Part shown: piece after piece, positions 35,288-43,946 of the stretch
Layout of the letters: every line of letters starts with the position of its first letter
Position numbering within the stretch: position 1 is the first letter of the stretch
Assembly (NCBI GenBank): GCA_024707225.1
Contig: JANQAE010000001.1
Span: 1,612,001 to 1,676,000 of the forward strand
From: Dokdonella sp.
GTDB lineage: Bacteria > Pseudomonadota > Gammaproteobacteria > Xanthomonadales > Rhodanobacteraceae
Length of the DNA: 64,000 bases
Direction of reading: 5' to 3'
Notes under the pieces: model-generated
What the model saw: the letters and a program-made list of their open reading frames with translations, nothing else
The model's database searches: none
Told to the model about the DNA's origin: nothing
Translations under genes and position numbers: made by a program

Positions 35288-35927
35288 CACACCACCCACG
35301 CATCCACGGCGTAGGCAAGTACGCAGCACGCGCAGGCCCACGAGGGCCGGAGCGCCCCAAGGGCGAAGCAAAAAAGGGGGGCCGAAGCTCCCCTTCGTTC
35401 AAATCATTCTGCACTCGGCGAAAAATCATTCTGCGCTCGGCGAATGTCATCGCTTCATCGCCTGCCACGATCACGTGGTCCAGCGTCCGCACGTGCACAA
35501 GCTCCAGCGCCTCCTTGATGTGGTCCGTCACCCGTCGATCCCGATGACTCGGCTCGCAGTCCCCGCTCGGATGGTTGTGCGCGAGGATCACCGCCGCGGC
35601 GTTGATCTGAAGGGCTCGCTTGGCGATCTCGCGCGGATGCACGCAAGCCTCGTCGATCGTGCCGTGGAACATCTCGGCGTATTCGAGCAATCGATGCTTG
35701 TTGTCGAGGAGCAGCACGGCGAATATCTCGTGCTCGAAGACCGCCAGCTTGGCCTGCAGATAGGCCTTGACGTCAGCCGGCGACGCGAAGGCGCGACCGC
35801 GCTTCATCTTTCGGTCGATGGCGCGTCGCGCCGCTTCGAGGATCTGATCGGCCGTCGCCCGGCGATAGCGTCCGCTCGCATCGCGTAACAGCAACGACGT
35901 CGTAGGGGAACGTGAACTACGTGACAT
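35187..35927 (-). CDS. radC: RadC-like JAB/MPN protein with stop lost by tandem duplication
   Basis: RadC domain proteins are typical of integrative elements; they carry a JAMM metal site, here HNHPSGDCEPSHRD, and are of uncertain function. The ATG at 35927 is preceded by leader copy 4. The natural end should be TFAE.RMI, but 22 bp are duplicated in tandem (35401-35422 and 35423-35444), shifting frame. The protein then runs through the terminator and leader copy 3 to 35187 (246 residues instead of 168). Without the duplication the stop would be TGA 35399-35401, giving a length equal to the neighbouring RadC (170). The extension is low-complexity and not a real domain. Confidence 0.85.
   Translation of the reverse strand: MSRSSRSPTTSLLLRDASGRYRRATADQILEAARRAIDRKMKRGRAFASPADVKAYLQAKLAVFEHEIFAVLLLDNKHRLLEYAEMFHGTIDEACVHPREIAKRALQINAAAVILAHNHPSGDCEPSHRDRRVTDHIKEALELVHVRTLDHVIVAGDEAMTFAERRMIFRRVQNDLNEGELRPPFFASPLGRSGPRGPARAAYLPTPWMRGWCGRSCWSLHRITAFSPSRAARALHACVLRPSATL
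35366..35396 (-). terminator. Terminator of the first radC cassette
   Basis: On the minus strand AGGGG and CCCCT pair around AGCTTCGGCC and are followed by U6. It follows the original radC stop (TGA 35399-35401) at once, but lies inside the frame as extended by the duplication. Confidence 0.75.
35401..35444. repeat. 22-bp tandem duplication at the 3' end of the first radC
   Basis: Copies AAATCATTCTGCACTCGGCG+AA and AAATCATTCTGCGCTCGGCG+AA differ at one base. The length is not a multiple of three, so the duplication displaces the stop codon. Confidence 0.92.
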
Positions 35928-35933
35928 GGCCTT

Positions 35934-36092
35934 GCTCCGGTTGCTCGGGCGAAATTGCCCGGACCGGTGCCAGAACGGCGCAGCGCAAGCAGTCAAGGAA
36001 CGCAGACGGCCACGGGCCGCAAGCGCGCATCGCGCGCGCAGTCCTTGACGGCGAGCACGCCGTTCTACACTGAGAGGACCAGCAAGACCGCC
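35934..36092. repeat. Structured leader module, copy 4
   Basis: Same elements as copy 1, somewhat more diverged; promoter-like pair TTGACG/TACACT is the best match to the -10 consensus among the copies. Confidence 0.85.
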
Positions 36093-36174
36093 CACACCAC
36101 ATACGCATCCACGGCATCGGCACGTGCGCAGCACGCGCAGGCGCGCCAGGGCCGGAGCGGCCTCAAGGGCGAAG

Positions 36175-36197
36175 CAAAAAAGGGGACCGAAGTCCCC
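36175..36197 (-). terminator. Terminator of the second radC cassette
   Basis: GGGGAC (36182-36187), loop CGAA, GTCCCC (36192-36197); minus-strand U7 follows. It ends 5 bp after the radC stop. Confidence 0.9.
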
Positions 36198-36202
36198 TTG
36201 GG

Positions 36203-36715
36203 TCAGAGCATGCCGGATTCGGCGAACGACACGGTGAATCGACCGCCCACGACGATATGATCGAGCAGGCGCACATCCACCAGCCTGAGTGCTTCCTTGA
36301 GCTGGTACGTGAGCGACCTGTCTGCGTCGCTCGGAGAGGGATCGCCACTCGGATGATTGTGGCCGACGATGGCAGCTGCCGCATTGAGCCGAAGGGCCAC
36401 CTTGATGACTTCGCGCGGATGCACGTCGGCTGCATCGATCGTGCCGTGGAACATCTCGGTGTACTCGATCAGCCGATGCTTGGTGTCGAGGAACAGCACC
36501 GCAAAGACTTCATGCTCAAGGCCGGCCAGCTTGGTCAGCAGATACTCCTTGACGTCAGCGGGCGAGCCGAACGACATGCCACGCTGCATCCTGCGGTCGA
36601 CGACCTGACGAGCCGCTTCGAGGATCTGGTCATCAGTCGCCGGCCGATAGCGGCGGCGGCTGGTGTCGCGCACCATCAGCGAGGCAGCGAGCGGAAGGAA
36701 ATGATGCGACATCAT
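36203..36715 (-). CDS. radC: RadC-like JAB/MPN protein
   Basis: 170 residues from ATG 36715. The JAMM motif is GHNHPSGDPSPSDAD (about residues 118-132), with the preceding EVFAVLFLDTKHRLIEY strand and the closing VSFAESGML typical of the family. About 55% identical to the neighbouring RadC, so the pair arose by duplication together with the leader module. Thought to be a DNA-related accessory of mobile elements; no enzymatic role is proven. Confidence 0.92.
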   Translation of the reverse strand: MMSHHFLPLAASLMVRDTSRRRYRPATDDQILEAARQVVDRRMQRGMSFGSPADVKEYLLTKLAGLEHEVFAVLFLDTKHRLIEYTEMFHGTIDAADVHPREVIKVALRLNAAAAIVGHNHPSGDPSPSDADRSLTYQLKEALRLVDVRLLDHIVVGGRFTVSFAESGML

Positions 36716-36718
36716 CGT

Positions 36719-36878
36719 GCTCCGGTTGCTCGAGCGGAATTGCCCGGCAACGGCGTCAGCACGGCGCAGCGCAAGCGGTCACAGGGTCGAAGACGGCAGC
36801 AGGCCGCCAGCGTGCGAGCACGCGCAGCCCTTGACGGCGAGCACGCCGTGGTACGGTGAAGGGACCAGCAAGACCGCC
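36719..36878. repeat. Structured leader module, copy 5
   Basis: Same elements as copy 1, upstream of the second radC. This is the last copy before the defence island; a partial copy 6 lies beyond the island. Confidence 0.85.
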
Positions 36879-37177
36879 CCATACACCCTCTCCGGCAAGC
36901 GTCAGCGCGCAGCCAGCCAGGGCCGGAGGCGTCAGGGATCAAAGCCGCATGGCCGTGACTCGGCACGAGGCGCGGGGCGCAGCCCGCGAGCCCGGCCGGC
37001 GTATGCCGGGACGCAATGCGTGTTCAGAGCCACGACAGCCCCCCTGAACCGACGAAGCATTCAGCTACAACTTCACCGCTCAACCCTCTGATTCGGTTTC
37101 GATCTCCGATTCTGAGACCGCGGCGCGTTCTGATGCGGCTGTCAGTCCCGCCGAGGACGGTGTAAAACTTTTCACCC

Positions 37178-37363
37178 ATGAACCTCACCGACCGCCAACG
37201 CGAAGTCCTCGACTACTTGCGCCAGCAGATCGACGCAACGGGCCTGCCCCCGACCATCCACGAACTGATGGACGCGTTCGGTTGGGCCAGTCCCAATTCT
37301 GGCCCGGCAGGTCTGGCACGCGCGCAGCGCGCGCCCGTCCGATCAAGCCACGGAGCTGAGTGA
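37178..37363 (+). pseudogene. LexA N-terminal domain fragment
   Basis: The first 40 codons (MNLTDRQREVLDYLRQQIDA, GLPPTIHELMDAFGWASPNS) are a LexA winged-helix DNA-binding domain. Then the sequence departs from LexA and stops after 61 residues; the cleavage and protease domain is absent. It could be a remnant left when the defence island was inserted or, less likely, a free DNA-binding domain acting on SOS-type operators. Confidence 0.7.
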
Positions 37364-37393
37364 CGTTTGCGAAACAAAAATCCTGTTGGTAGC

Positions 37394-37420
37394 TGCACCT
37401 CGGTGGTGTAAAGTGGTGCA
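37394..37420. promoter_or_regulatory. Inverted repeat upstream of the RHH gene, candidate operator
   Basis: TGCACC (37394-37399) and GGTGCA (37415-37420), with internal GTGGTG repeats, 20 bp before the start of the RHH regulator. Likely its own operator, controlling the defence operon. Confidence 0.5.
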
Positions 37421-37439
37421 GTCAACCTAGGGGAGTAAG

Positions 37440-37640
37440 ATGGCGACCAAAGTCGAGAATGCGACGAAGGCGGCAGGCAAAACGAAAATGCCCCGGGCTT
37501 CGGTCAGCTTCCCGCCCGAGCTGTACGCGACGCTGGAGCGCATCGCCAAGGAAAAGAAGGTCTCGGTGGCTTGGGTGGTGCGTGAAGCCGCCGAGAAGTA
37601 TGTGGGCGACCAGTGGCCGCTGTTCGCGGGCAAGGGTTAA
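37440..37640 (+). CDS. Ribbon-helix-helix regulator at the head of the defence operon
   Basis: 66 residues, GGGGAG site 4-5 nt upstream. A basic N-terminus precedes the RHH core (MPRASVSFPPELYATLERIA, KVSVAWVVREAAEKYV). It is similar in size and place to controller proteins of restriction systems, which set the timing of methylase and nuclease expression, or to a CopG-type antitoxin. It lies 9 bp upstream of vsr in the same direction. Confidence 0.75.
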   Translation: MATKVENATKAAGKTKMPRASVSFPPELYATLERIAKEKKVSVAWVVREAAEKYVGDQWPLFAGKG

Positions 37641-37649
37641 GGCGGATGA

Positions 37650-38063
37650 ATGGACACCCTCACCCCGGCGGAACGCTCCGCGCGCATGGCGCTCGTGCGC
37701 GCCAAAGACACGAAGCCCGAACTGCTGGTGCGCCGCCTCGTGCATGGCATGGGCTACCGCTACCGGCTGCATCGGCGCGACTTGCCCGGCACACCGGACT
37801 TGGTGTTCCCCGGCCGCAGCAAGGTCATCTTCATACATGGCTGCTTCTGGCACCGGCATGCGGACTGCGCGCTAGCCAGACTGCCAAAGTCGCGCAGCGA
37901 TTTTTGGTTGCCGAAGCTGACCGCGAACGCGGAACGCGACGCGCGCAACGTGCGCGCGCTGCGTCGGCTCGGATGGAGCGTCTTGACGATATGGGAATGC
38001 CAACTCGGCGACAACGCCAAGTTGGCCAACAGAATTAGGAGATTTCTTGATGCGCAGCGTTGA
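37650..38063 (+). CDS. vsr: Very short patch repair endonuclease (Vsr)
   Basis: 137 residues. Hallmarks are visible: ARMALVRAKDTKPELLVRR, the metal-binding LPGTPDLVFPGRSKVIFIHGC read in parts, FWHRH and WSVLTIWECQ. Vsr nicks T:G mismatches left by deamination of 5-methylcytosine, and it accompanies C5 methylases, as here. Its end overlaps the methylase start by 14 bp. Confidence 0.93.
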   Translation: MDTLTPAERSARMALVRAKDTKPELLVRRLVHGMGYRYRLHRRDLPGTPDLVFPGRSKVIFIHGCFWHRHADCALARLPKSRSDFWLPKLTANAERDARNVRALRRLGWSVLTIWECQLGDNAKLANRIRRFLDAQR

Positions 38064-39243
38064 ACTGTTCGCCGGGGCCGGCGGACTCGCGATGGGGATG
38101 GGAAGGGCTGGCTTCAACCACGCCGCCGTTGTCGAGTGGGACCACGATTCTTGCGAGACCTTCCGTTTCAATCAACAGAACCACGCGCATGACGTGGAGC
38201 GCTGGCCTGTGTTCGAGGGCGACGCGCGCGCCTTCGACTACGGCACGATTGGCGGCGAGGTGATGGTCGTGTCCGGCGGACCACCCTGCCAACCCTTTTC
38301 GATGGGTGGCAAGGCGCGCGGCCACATGGACGAGCGCGACATGTTTCCGCAGGCGGTTCGCGCAGTGCGCGAGCTGAAGCCCAAGGCCTTCATTTTCGAG
38401 AACGTGAAGGGGCTGCTGCGCCAATCGTTCGCGTCTTACTTCGAGTACGTCTACCTACAGCTTTCGCATCCCGAACTCACGCGCAAGAAAGGCGAGACCT
38501 GGGAGAAGCATCACGCGCGACTGGAACGCCACCACACCAGCAATCAAGGGGCCGCTCGCTACAACGTGGTGTACCGACTGTTGAATGCCGCGAACTATGG
38601 AGTGCCGCAGCGGCGCGAGCGCGTGTTCCTGATCGGCTTCCGTTCCGATCTCGGTGTCCAGTGGTCATTCCCCGAGGCCACGCACTGCGAGGACGCATTG
38701 CTGCGCGATCAATGGATCACGGGCGATTATTGGGAGCGCCACCGTGTAGCGAAGCGCAACCGGCCGACCATGTCGCCCAAGCTGGAGCGGCGTATCGCGC
38801 GGCTGCGCGACGGGGACATGTTCAGCGGCCTGCCTTGGATCACGGTGCGCGACGCGATTTCCGATCTGCCGGACCCCGAGAAGAACCCAAAGAACCGCAT
38901 TCCCAATCACGTCTTCAATCCCGGGGCACGCAGCTATCCCGGGCACACGGGAAGTCCGCTGGATGAGCCGGCAAAGACCTTGAAGGCCGGCGATCACGGT
39001 GTGCCGGGCGGCGAAAACATGCTGCTGCGACCCGATGGCTCGATCCGCTATTTCACGGTGCGCGAAGCCGCGCGCCTGCAGACCTTCCCGGACGACTACA
39101 TCTTCCGCGGTTCGTGGACCGAAACCATGCGCCAGCTCGGCAACGCCGTGCCGGTTCGGCTGGGAGAAGTCATGGCGCGATCGGTGGCCGAGACTCTGAA
39201 CGCCGCAGGACGCCCGCGGCTCAGCATTGTGCGCGCGGCCTGA
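38050..39243 (+). CDS. C5-cytosine DNA methyltransferase
   Basis: 397 residues from ATG 38050 (the TTG at 38047 is rejected). The motifs in order are: I ELFAGAGGL, IV GGPPCQPFS with the catalytic Cys, VI ENVKG, VIII PQRRERVFLIG, then the target-recognition region, IX REAARLQTFPD and X QLGNAVPV. It should protect the cognate site of the Eco29kI-like nuclease 6 kb downstream; Eco29kI itself cuts CCGCGG, but the specificity here cannot be read from sequence. Confidence 0.93.
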   Translation: MRSVELFAGAGGLAMGMGRAGFNHAAVVEWDHDSCETFRFNQQNHAHDVERWPVFEGDARAFDYGTIGGEVMVVSGGPPCQPFSMGGKARGHMDERDMFPQAVRAVRELKPKAFIFENVKGLLRQSFASYFEYVYLQLSHPELTRKKGETWEKHHARLERHHTSNQGAARYNVVYRLLNAANYGVPQRRERVFLIGFRSDLGVQWSFPEATHCEDALLRDQWITGDYWERHRVAKRNRPTMSPKLERRIARLRDGDMFSGLPWITVRDAISDLPDPEKNPKNRIPNHVFNPGARSYPGHTGSPLDEPAKTLKAGDHGVPGGENMLLRPDGSIRYFTVREAARLQTFPDDYIFRGSWTETMRQLGNAVPVRLGEVMARSVAETLNAAGRPRLSIVRAA

Positions 39244-39348
39244 GAGACGCCCGCGCTCCAACGCATCATAAAGAAGGGACACGCGAGGCGCGAACGCGTA
39301 GGCATTACACATCGCCACGCCCGGCGCGCCAAGCCCAGGGAACCGCAC

Positions 39349-41726
39349 ATGACAACAACCGCCGGCGCAACAACGGATTTCGACCTCACCCCCGACCCCC
39401 GGGTATTGCAGATGCTGGGCGAGATCAATCTCGCTCAGTGGCGCTGCCTCGCGGAACTCGTTGATAACAGCATCGACGGGTTTATGAGCGCGCAGAGACT
39501 GGACGATGTCATCGCCAACCCCGAGGTCGTGATCACCGTGCCGCGGACGGACACGGCCGCCGCCCGGGTCTCCGTCCGCGATAACGGTCCGGGCATGTCG
39601 TCCGAAACGCTCGAACACGCGGTGCGGGCGGGTTGGTCGGGCAACAGTCCGATTGGAAGCCTGGGCCTGTTTGGCATGGGTTTCAACATCGCGACGGCCC
39701 GCCTCGGCCTGGTGACCGAGGTTTGGACATCGCGCGCTGGCGACCCCCACGAAATCGGTGTGCGCATCGATCTCGAAGAGCTGAAGGCGCAGCGAAACTT
39801 CCGCGTGGCACGGCAGACTCGCCCCAAGGCCGATCACACCGCGCATGGCACCGAGATCGTTATCTCCAAGCTGAAGCCAGAGCAGCGCGCATGGCTGGCG
39901 CGCGGTCAGAACACGACCGCGATGCGCAAGCATCTTGCCAAGGCCTACTCCGCCTTGCTGTCGCCCGAGAACGGCGATGCCGTTTTCCGTCTTGAACTCA
40001 ACGGAACCCGGATTCAAGCGCGACGGCATTGCACCTGGAGCGCCGAGCGCCATGTCGAAACCAGCAACGGCACGGTTCACGCCGTAGAGCGCTTCAATGT
40101 CGCGCTGCCCGCGCGCAGGTACTGTGCCGCCTGCATGCAGACATTGTCGGATGGCGAGACCGCCTGCCCCACGGGCAGCAGTTCCTGCCGAGTGGTCACG
40201 GTGGACCGACGCGTGCGCGGCTGGGTGGGTATTCAGCGCTACCTGCACGACACCGATTTCGGCCTCGACATCATTCGCAACGGCCGCAAGATCGAGCTGG
40301 GCATCAAGGACCTGTTCGAGTGGCGGGAAGGCGATAACTCGGAGATTGAGTACCCGACCGATGATCAGCGCAAACGCGGCCGGTTCGTCGGCGAGATCCA
40401 TCTTGATCATTGCCGAGTGAGCTACACGAAAGATCGGTTCGAGCGAGACGATCCGGCGTGGGACGAAATGGTGCGCCTGGTGCGTGGCGATGGTCCACTG
40501 CAACCACTCAAGGCCAAGACTCTGGGTTATGGCGCCAACAACAGCCCGTTGTTCCGGCTGTTCCAAGCATTCCGGCGCACGTCGCCGCAGGGTAAGAACG
40601 GTCTGTGGTCGCGCATCCTCGTAGTGAAGGACAACGAGCGCGCGCTTGAAATGGCGGGCTTGTTCGAGAACAACGAGCCGGACTACCTCGGTGACGAGCG
40701 CTGGTGGCAGTTAGTCGAGGAGCAGGACGCCACGGTGCTCGGCGCACCCTCCCCCATTTCCCCGGGTGGCGCGCCCTCGCCGGCTCCTGGCGACATCCCC
40801 CCGGCTTCCTCGATGACGATTCGGACGGCGGTGGCGCGGCGCCAACCCCGCCTCCGGCGCCGGGCACACCCATTTCACCGTCTCCGCCCGCGCCGCCACC
40901 GGTGCCAGACCGCAAGCCCATCTTCGAGTTGACACGGAAATACATCCACCCCACCTATCGGGTTGAATACGATGTGCAGGGGTTCGCGGTCGATCGACGC
41001 GATCCTGATCTTGGAACCGGCCATCCCTGGGCTTTGCCACTCGTTGATGTCGCGACGCGCACTTACGCGTTCCTGACCGATACGACGCATGACCTGTATC
41101 GCTCGACCACGATGACGCCTCTCGACGCGTTGCTAATCGAGCTGTCGCATCGCACGATGGACTTCCTGCGGCAAACGGCCCCGGATGTGACCTTCGCTTC
41201 CATCTTGGCCGATTTCCGCCGGGAGTATTGCACTGACTCGCGGCTCGACGCTGGGGAAATCATCGTCGAGGCGACGAACACGCTGGCGCAGATCGCGGCA
41301 TCGCTGCAAGGCAAACTCGCGAACGGCGAGGGGGCGGCGCTGCACGACGCGTTGAGCGCGCCCGCTCGGGAAGCCATCGGACGCAGGATGGTCGCGCGCG
41401 GCGTGGCCGCGCCGCGGGACGCAATCGCCTCCGGCGCGTTCCTCACCTACGCCGATCCGCAAACGATACGGGATTTCTTCGCCGCGCATCCAGAGCTTTT
41501 CTTGGACGGCAAGTATTGGGACGATCTCTATGTCACGCTCGACTATGGTTCCCTCGAAGTGAGCGAGGAAGCGCGCCGTGTCGTGCGCGCGCGGTACGAC
41601 GGCTACTTTGCGGACGCCGTCTGGCTCGCGAGCCAGTCCCCGATGGACCTAGAACGAACCGGGCGCGACGCCCTGATCCGGGCAAGCCTGTCCTTGAAGC
41701 TCCTCCGTCCCGACACAGAGGATTGA
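39349..41726 (+). pseudogene. MORC/MutL-like GHKL ATPase of a restriction system, frameshifted in a C tract
   Basis: The N-terminal ATPase has the Bergerat-fold motifs: AELVDNSIDGF (N), DNGPGMS (G1) and GSLGLFGMGFN (G2). A middle domain has four cysteines (YCAACMQ, ACPTGSSSC). The frame breaks in C6 at 40797-40802; adding one C joins GDIPP to GFLDDDSDGG and a Pro-rich linker, then a C-terminal domain (ELTRKYIHPTYRVEYDVQGF to the stop at 41726). Restored length is about 793 residues. GHKL ATPases of this type are known in prokaryotic restriction operons and are thought to act as DNA clamps or remodelers. The C tract could be an error, an inactivating change or a phase-variation switch. Confidence 0.82.
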
Positions 41727-41727
41727 G

Positions 41728-43401
41728 ATGGAGACCTTCCTCGACACGCGACGCCTTCTGAACGGACCGTGGCAAGCGTTCGAGCGCGATGTCGCGCGGC
41801 TGCTGGTGGCGAACGGGTTCGAGGACGTGCGCGTGGTCGGCGGCAGCGGCGACAAGGGCGCCGACGTGCTGGGCGTCAAGGCCGGCGAGCTTTGGGTATT
41901 CCAATGCAAGTTCGTGTCGAACCAATACCCGACGCCCGATGCCGTTGACGAGGTCGTGGAGGCGGCGCGATTCTACGAGGCGGATCGCATGGTCGTCGCG
42001 GCGTCCCGAGCCTACGGGCCGGCGACGTTCGCCGCAGTGAAGAAATGGGCCGCGCTCGGCATCAAGGTCGAATTGCTGTCAGCCGCGACGCTGATCGAAA
42101 TGGCGCGTCGCTCGCCAGAGTATCCACGCGCGCGGCGCCAGCTCCGGCCCTATCAGTCGGACGCAGCCGAGCAGTTCATGGGTGCGCTGCGCGAGACGGG
42201 CAAGGGGCAAGTAGTCCTTGCCACCGGGCTCGGCAAGACCGTCGTCATGGCCGAGGTGGTGTCGCAGCTCTATCGGGAACAAGCTATCCCCGAAGGCAAG
42301 GTTCTCGTGATGGCCGGCACGCGCGAGCTGGTTGACCAGCTCCAGCGGTCCTTCTGGGACCAGTTGCCGAAGTCGGTTTCGACGCATCGCCTGATTGGCG
42401 GTGAAGAGCCGTCCTACTGGGACGGCATAACGTTCGCCACGGTGCAAAGCGTCGTGTCTCGCCTTGATGACCTGCCGCGATTTGGGCTCGTCCTGGTTGA
42501 CGAGGCCCACCATATTGGGTCCGAGAGCTTTCGCACGGTCGTCAAGGCCCTAAACGCGCCAATGCTTGGCGGCGTGACGGCGACACCTTGGCGGGGCGAC
42601 GGGTACGACATCGACCAGATTCTCGGCCAGCCCGTGGTCCGCATGGGCATCGCCGAGGGCCTGCGCAACGGCTTTCTGTGCGAAGCGGACTATCGCTTGC
42701 TCGCCGACAACGTGGACTGGGAATTCGTGCGCGAACGCTCCATTCACAACTATTCGCTGCGGCAGCTTAACCGAAAGCTGCTCATCCCGACGCGGGACGA
42801 GGAGGCAGCGAAGATCATCCGCGAATCCTTCACGGCCGAGGGGCGCCGTGCTGGCGTCGTCTTCTGCTCCACGGTGGTCCACGCGCGCGCCTTCGCGGCC
42901 ATGCTGCGGTTGTTCGGTCTCCGCGCCGAGGCCATCACCGGTGACATGGCACCTCGGACACGCGACAAGACCATGGCGGCGTTCCGGCGGGGCAACCTCG
43001 ACATCGTGACGACGCGCGACCTATTCAACGAGGGCGTGGACGTTCCCGACGTTGACATGATCGCGTTCATGCGCGTGACTCATAGCCGCCGCATCTTCGT
43101 CCAGCAACTCGGCCGCGGGCTGCGGCTGAGCCCGGGAAAGGACAAGGTCGTTGTACTGGACTTCGTCAGTGATCTGCGGCGCATCGCCGAAGTCATCGAG
43201 CTGGAGCGCGCCGCGAAGGGCGATGTGGAGTCACTGCGTCTTGGCGGCCGCCTCGTCCAGTTCCGCGATATCGGCGCTAGCAGCTTCATGCTGGATTGGA
43301 TGAAAGACCAGGCGGACCTGTTCAATCGCGAAGGTGACCCGACGCTCGAACTGCCCGAGTTCGATTTTCCACCGACCAGTCCGCGAGGGAGTGTCCAATG
43401 A
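41728..43401 (+). CDS. Mrr-type nuclease fused to SF2 helicase
   Basis: 557 residues. Residues 1-135 are an Mrr_cat restriction-endonuclease domain with the D-x-Q-x-K site (GSGDKGADVLG, VFQCKF). The helicase has Walker A TGLGKT, DEAHH, the TATPWRG motif and the C-terminal QQLGRGLRL. Such fusions load on DNA, translocate and cut. It begins 1 bp after the GHKL gene and its end overlaps the next gene (ATGA), so it belongs to one operon and probably works with the GHKL ATPase. Confidence 0.9.
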   Translation: METFLDTRRLLNGPWQAFERDVARLLVANGFEDVRVVGGSGDKGADVLGVKAGELWVFQCKFVSNQYPTPDAVDEVVEAARFYEADRMVVAASRAYGPATFAAVKKWAALGIKVELLSAATLIEMARRSPEYPRARRQLRPYQSDAAEQFMGALRETGKGQVVLATGLGKTVVMAEVVSQLYREQAIPEGKVLVMAGTRELVDQLQRSFWDQLPKSVSTHRLIGGEEPSYWDGITFATVQSVVSRLDDLPRFGLVLVDEAHHIGSESFRTVVKALNAPMLGGVTATPWRGDGYDIDQILGQPVVRMGIAEGLRNGFLCEADYRLLADNVDWEFVRERSIHNYSLRQLNRKLLIPTRDEEAAKIIRESFTAEGRRAGVVFCSTVVHARAFAAMLRLFGLRAEAITGDMAPRTRDKTMAAFRRGNLDIVTTRDLFNEGVDVPDVDMIAFMRVTHSRRIFVQQLGRGLRLSPGKDKVVVLDFVSDLRRIAEVIELERAAKGDVESLRLGGRLVQFRDIGASSFMLDWMKDQADLFNREGDPTLELPEFDFPPTSPRGSVQ

Positions 43402-43925
43402 AGCTGCCCAACGACGTGCGCGACCGTATCCGCGCCCTTCTGTGGCAACGCGCGACCGATCTGGGGTGGTCGGGACTGGCCGACACCGAGCGGTCGCGCT
43501 ATTACGAGCAATGGACCCGGGAAACGGCGATCGGCGGTACGCTGGCGCACTACATGGATCCGCGCAAGGTCCGTGTGTACATCAAGGATTCGCTGCTGAA
43601 GCCCTACGAACGCGCTCGAGTGTCCGGCACGGAGCAGGACATCCTTGCGGTTCTGGACGTTGACCCAACCCTCGAAGTCGTGCATCGCTACATAAAGCCA
43701 CACGGCCTGCGCTTCATCGGTGGACAGATCATCGCGTGGGGCAAGAGCCGGGACTGGAAGCTGATCCTGATGGCGATGTATGAGCGGACGACGCTGAACC
43801 ATGGCGCCTCTTCCTTCGGCACGGTGTTGCTGGAAAGCGGCAACACGGCGGACGACAGCATGCGCATCCTAGTGCGGGGCGCGGCTACGCGGTTGGGCAT
43901 AGCGCGTGTTGAATGGATCGACTGA
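43398..43925 (+). CDS. Unknown protein of the defence operon
   Basis: 175 residues. ATG overlaps the helicase stop. Predicted mixed alpha/beta (IRALLWQRATDLGWSGLADT, YMDPRKVRVYIKDSLLKPY, GLRFIGGQIIAWGKSRDWKL). The last part with RIIAWGKSRDWK-like basic residues could bind nucleic acid. I do not recognise the family. Tight coupling indicates a subunit or partner of the helicase-nuclease. Confidence 0.75.
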   Translation: MKLPNDVRDRIRALLWQRATDLGWSGLADTERSRYYEQWTRETAIGGTLAHYMDPRKVRVYIKDSLLKPYERARVSGTEQDILAVLDVDPTLEVVHRYIKPHGLRFIGGQIIAWGKSRDWKLILMAMYERTTLNHGASSFGTVLLESGNTADDSMRILVRGAATRLGIARVEWID

Positions 43926-43946
43926 AGCGAGCTGGATAGGACATCA

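Noticed and set aside
33815-36878. Leader modules as insertion sequences or MITEs
   Set aside because: They always sit at the same distance before a start codon, carry no terminal inverted repeats or target duplications, and alternate with genes and terminators.
36949-37177. Additional cassette gene before the LexA fragment
   Set aside because: Only short frames without ribosome sites; the sequence looks like divergent intergenic DNA.
38665-40566. 633-codon frame opposite the methylase and GHKL genes
   Set aside because: Antisense; no motifs, while the plus-strand genes have complete catalytic motifs.
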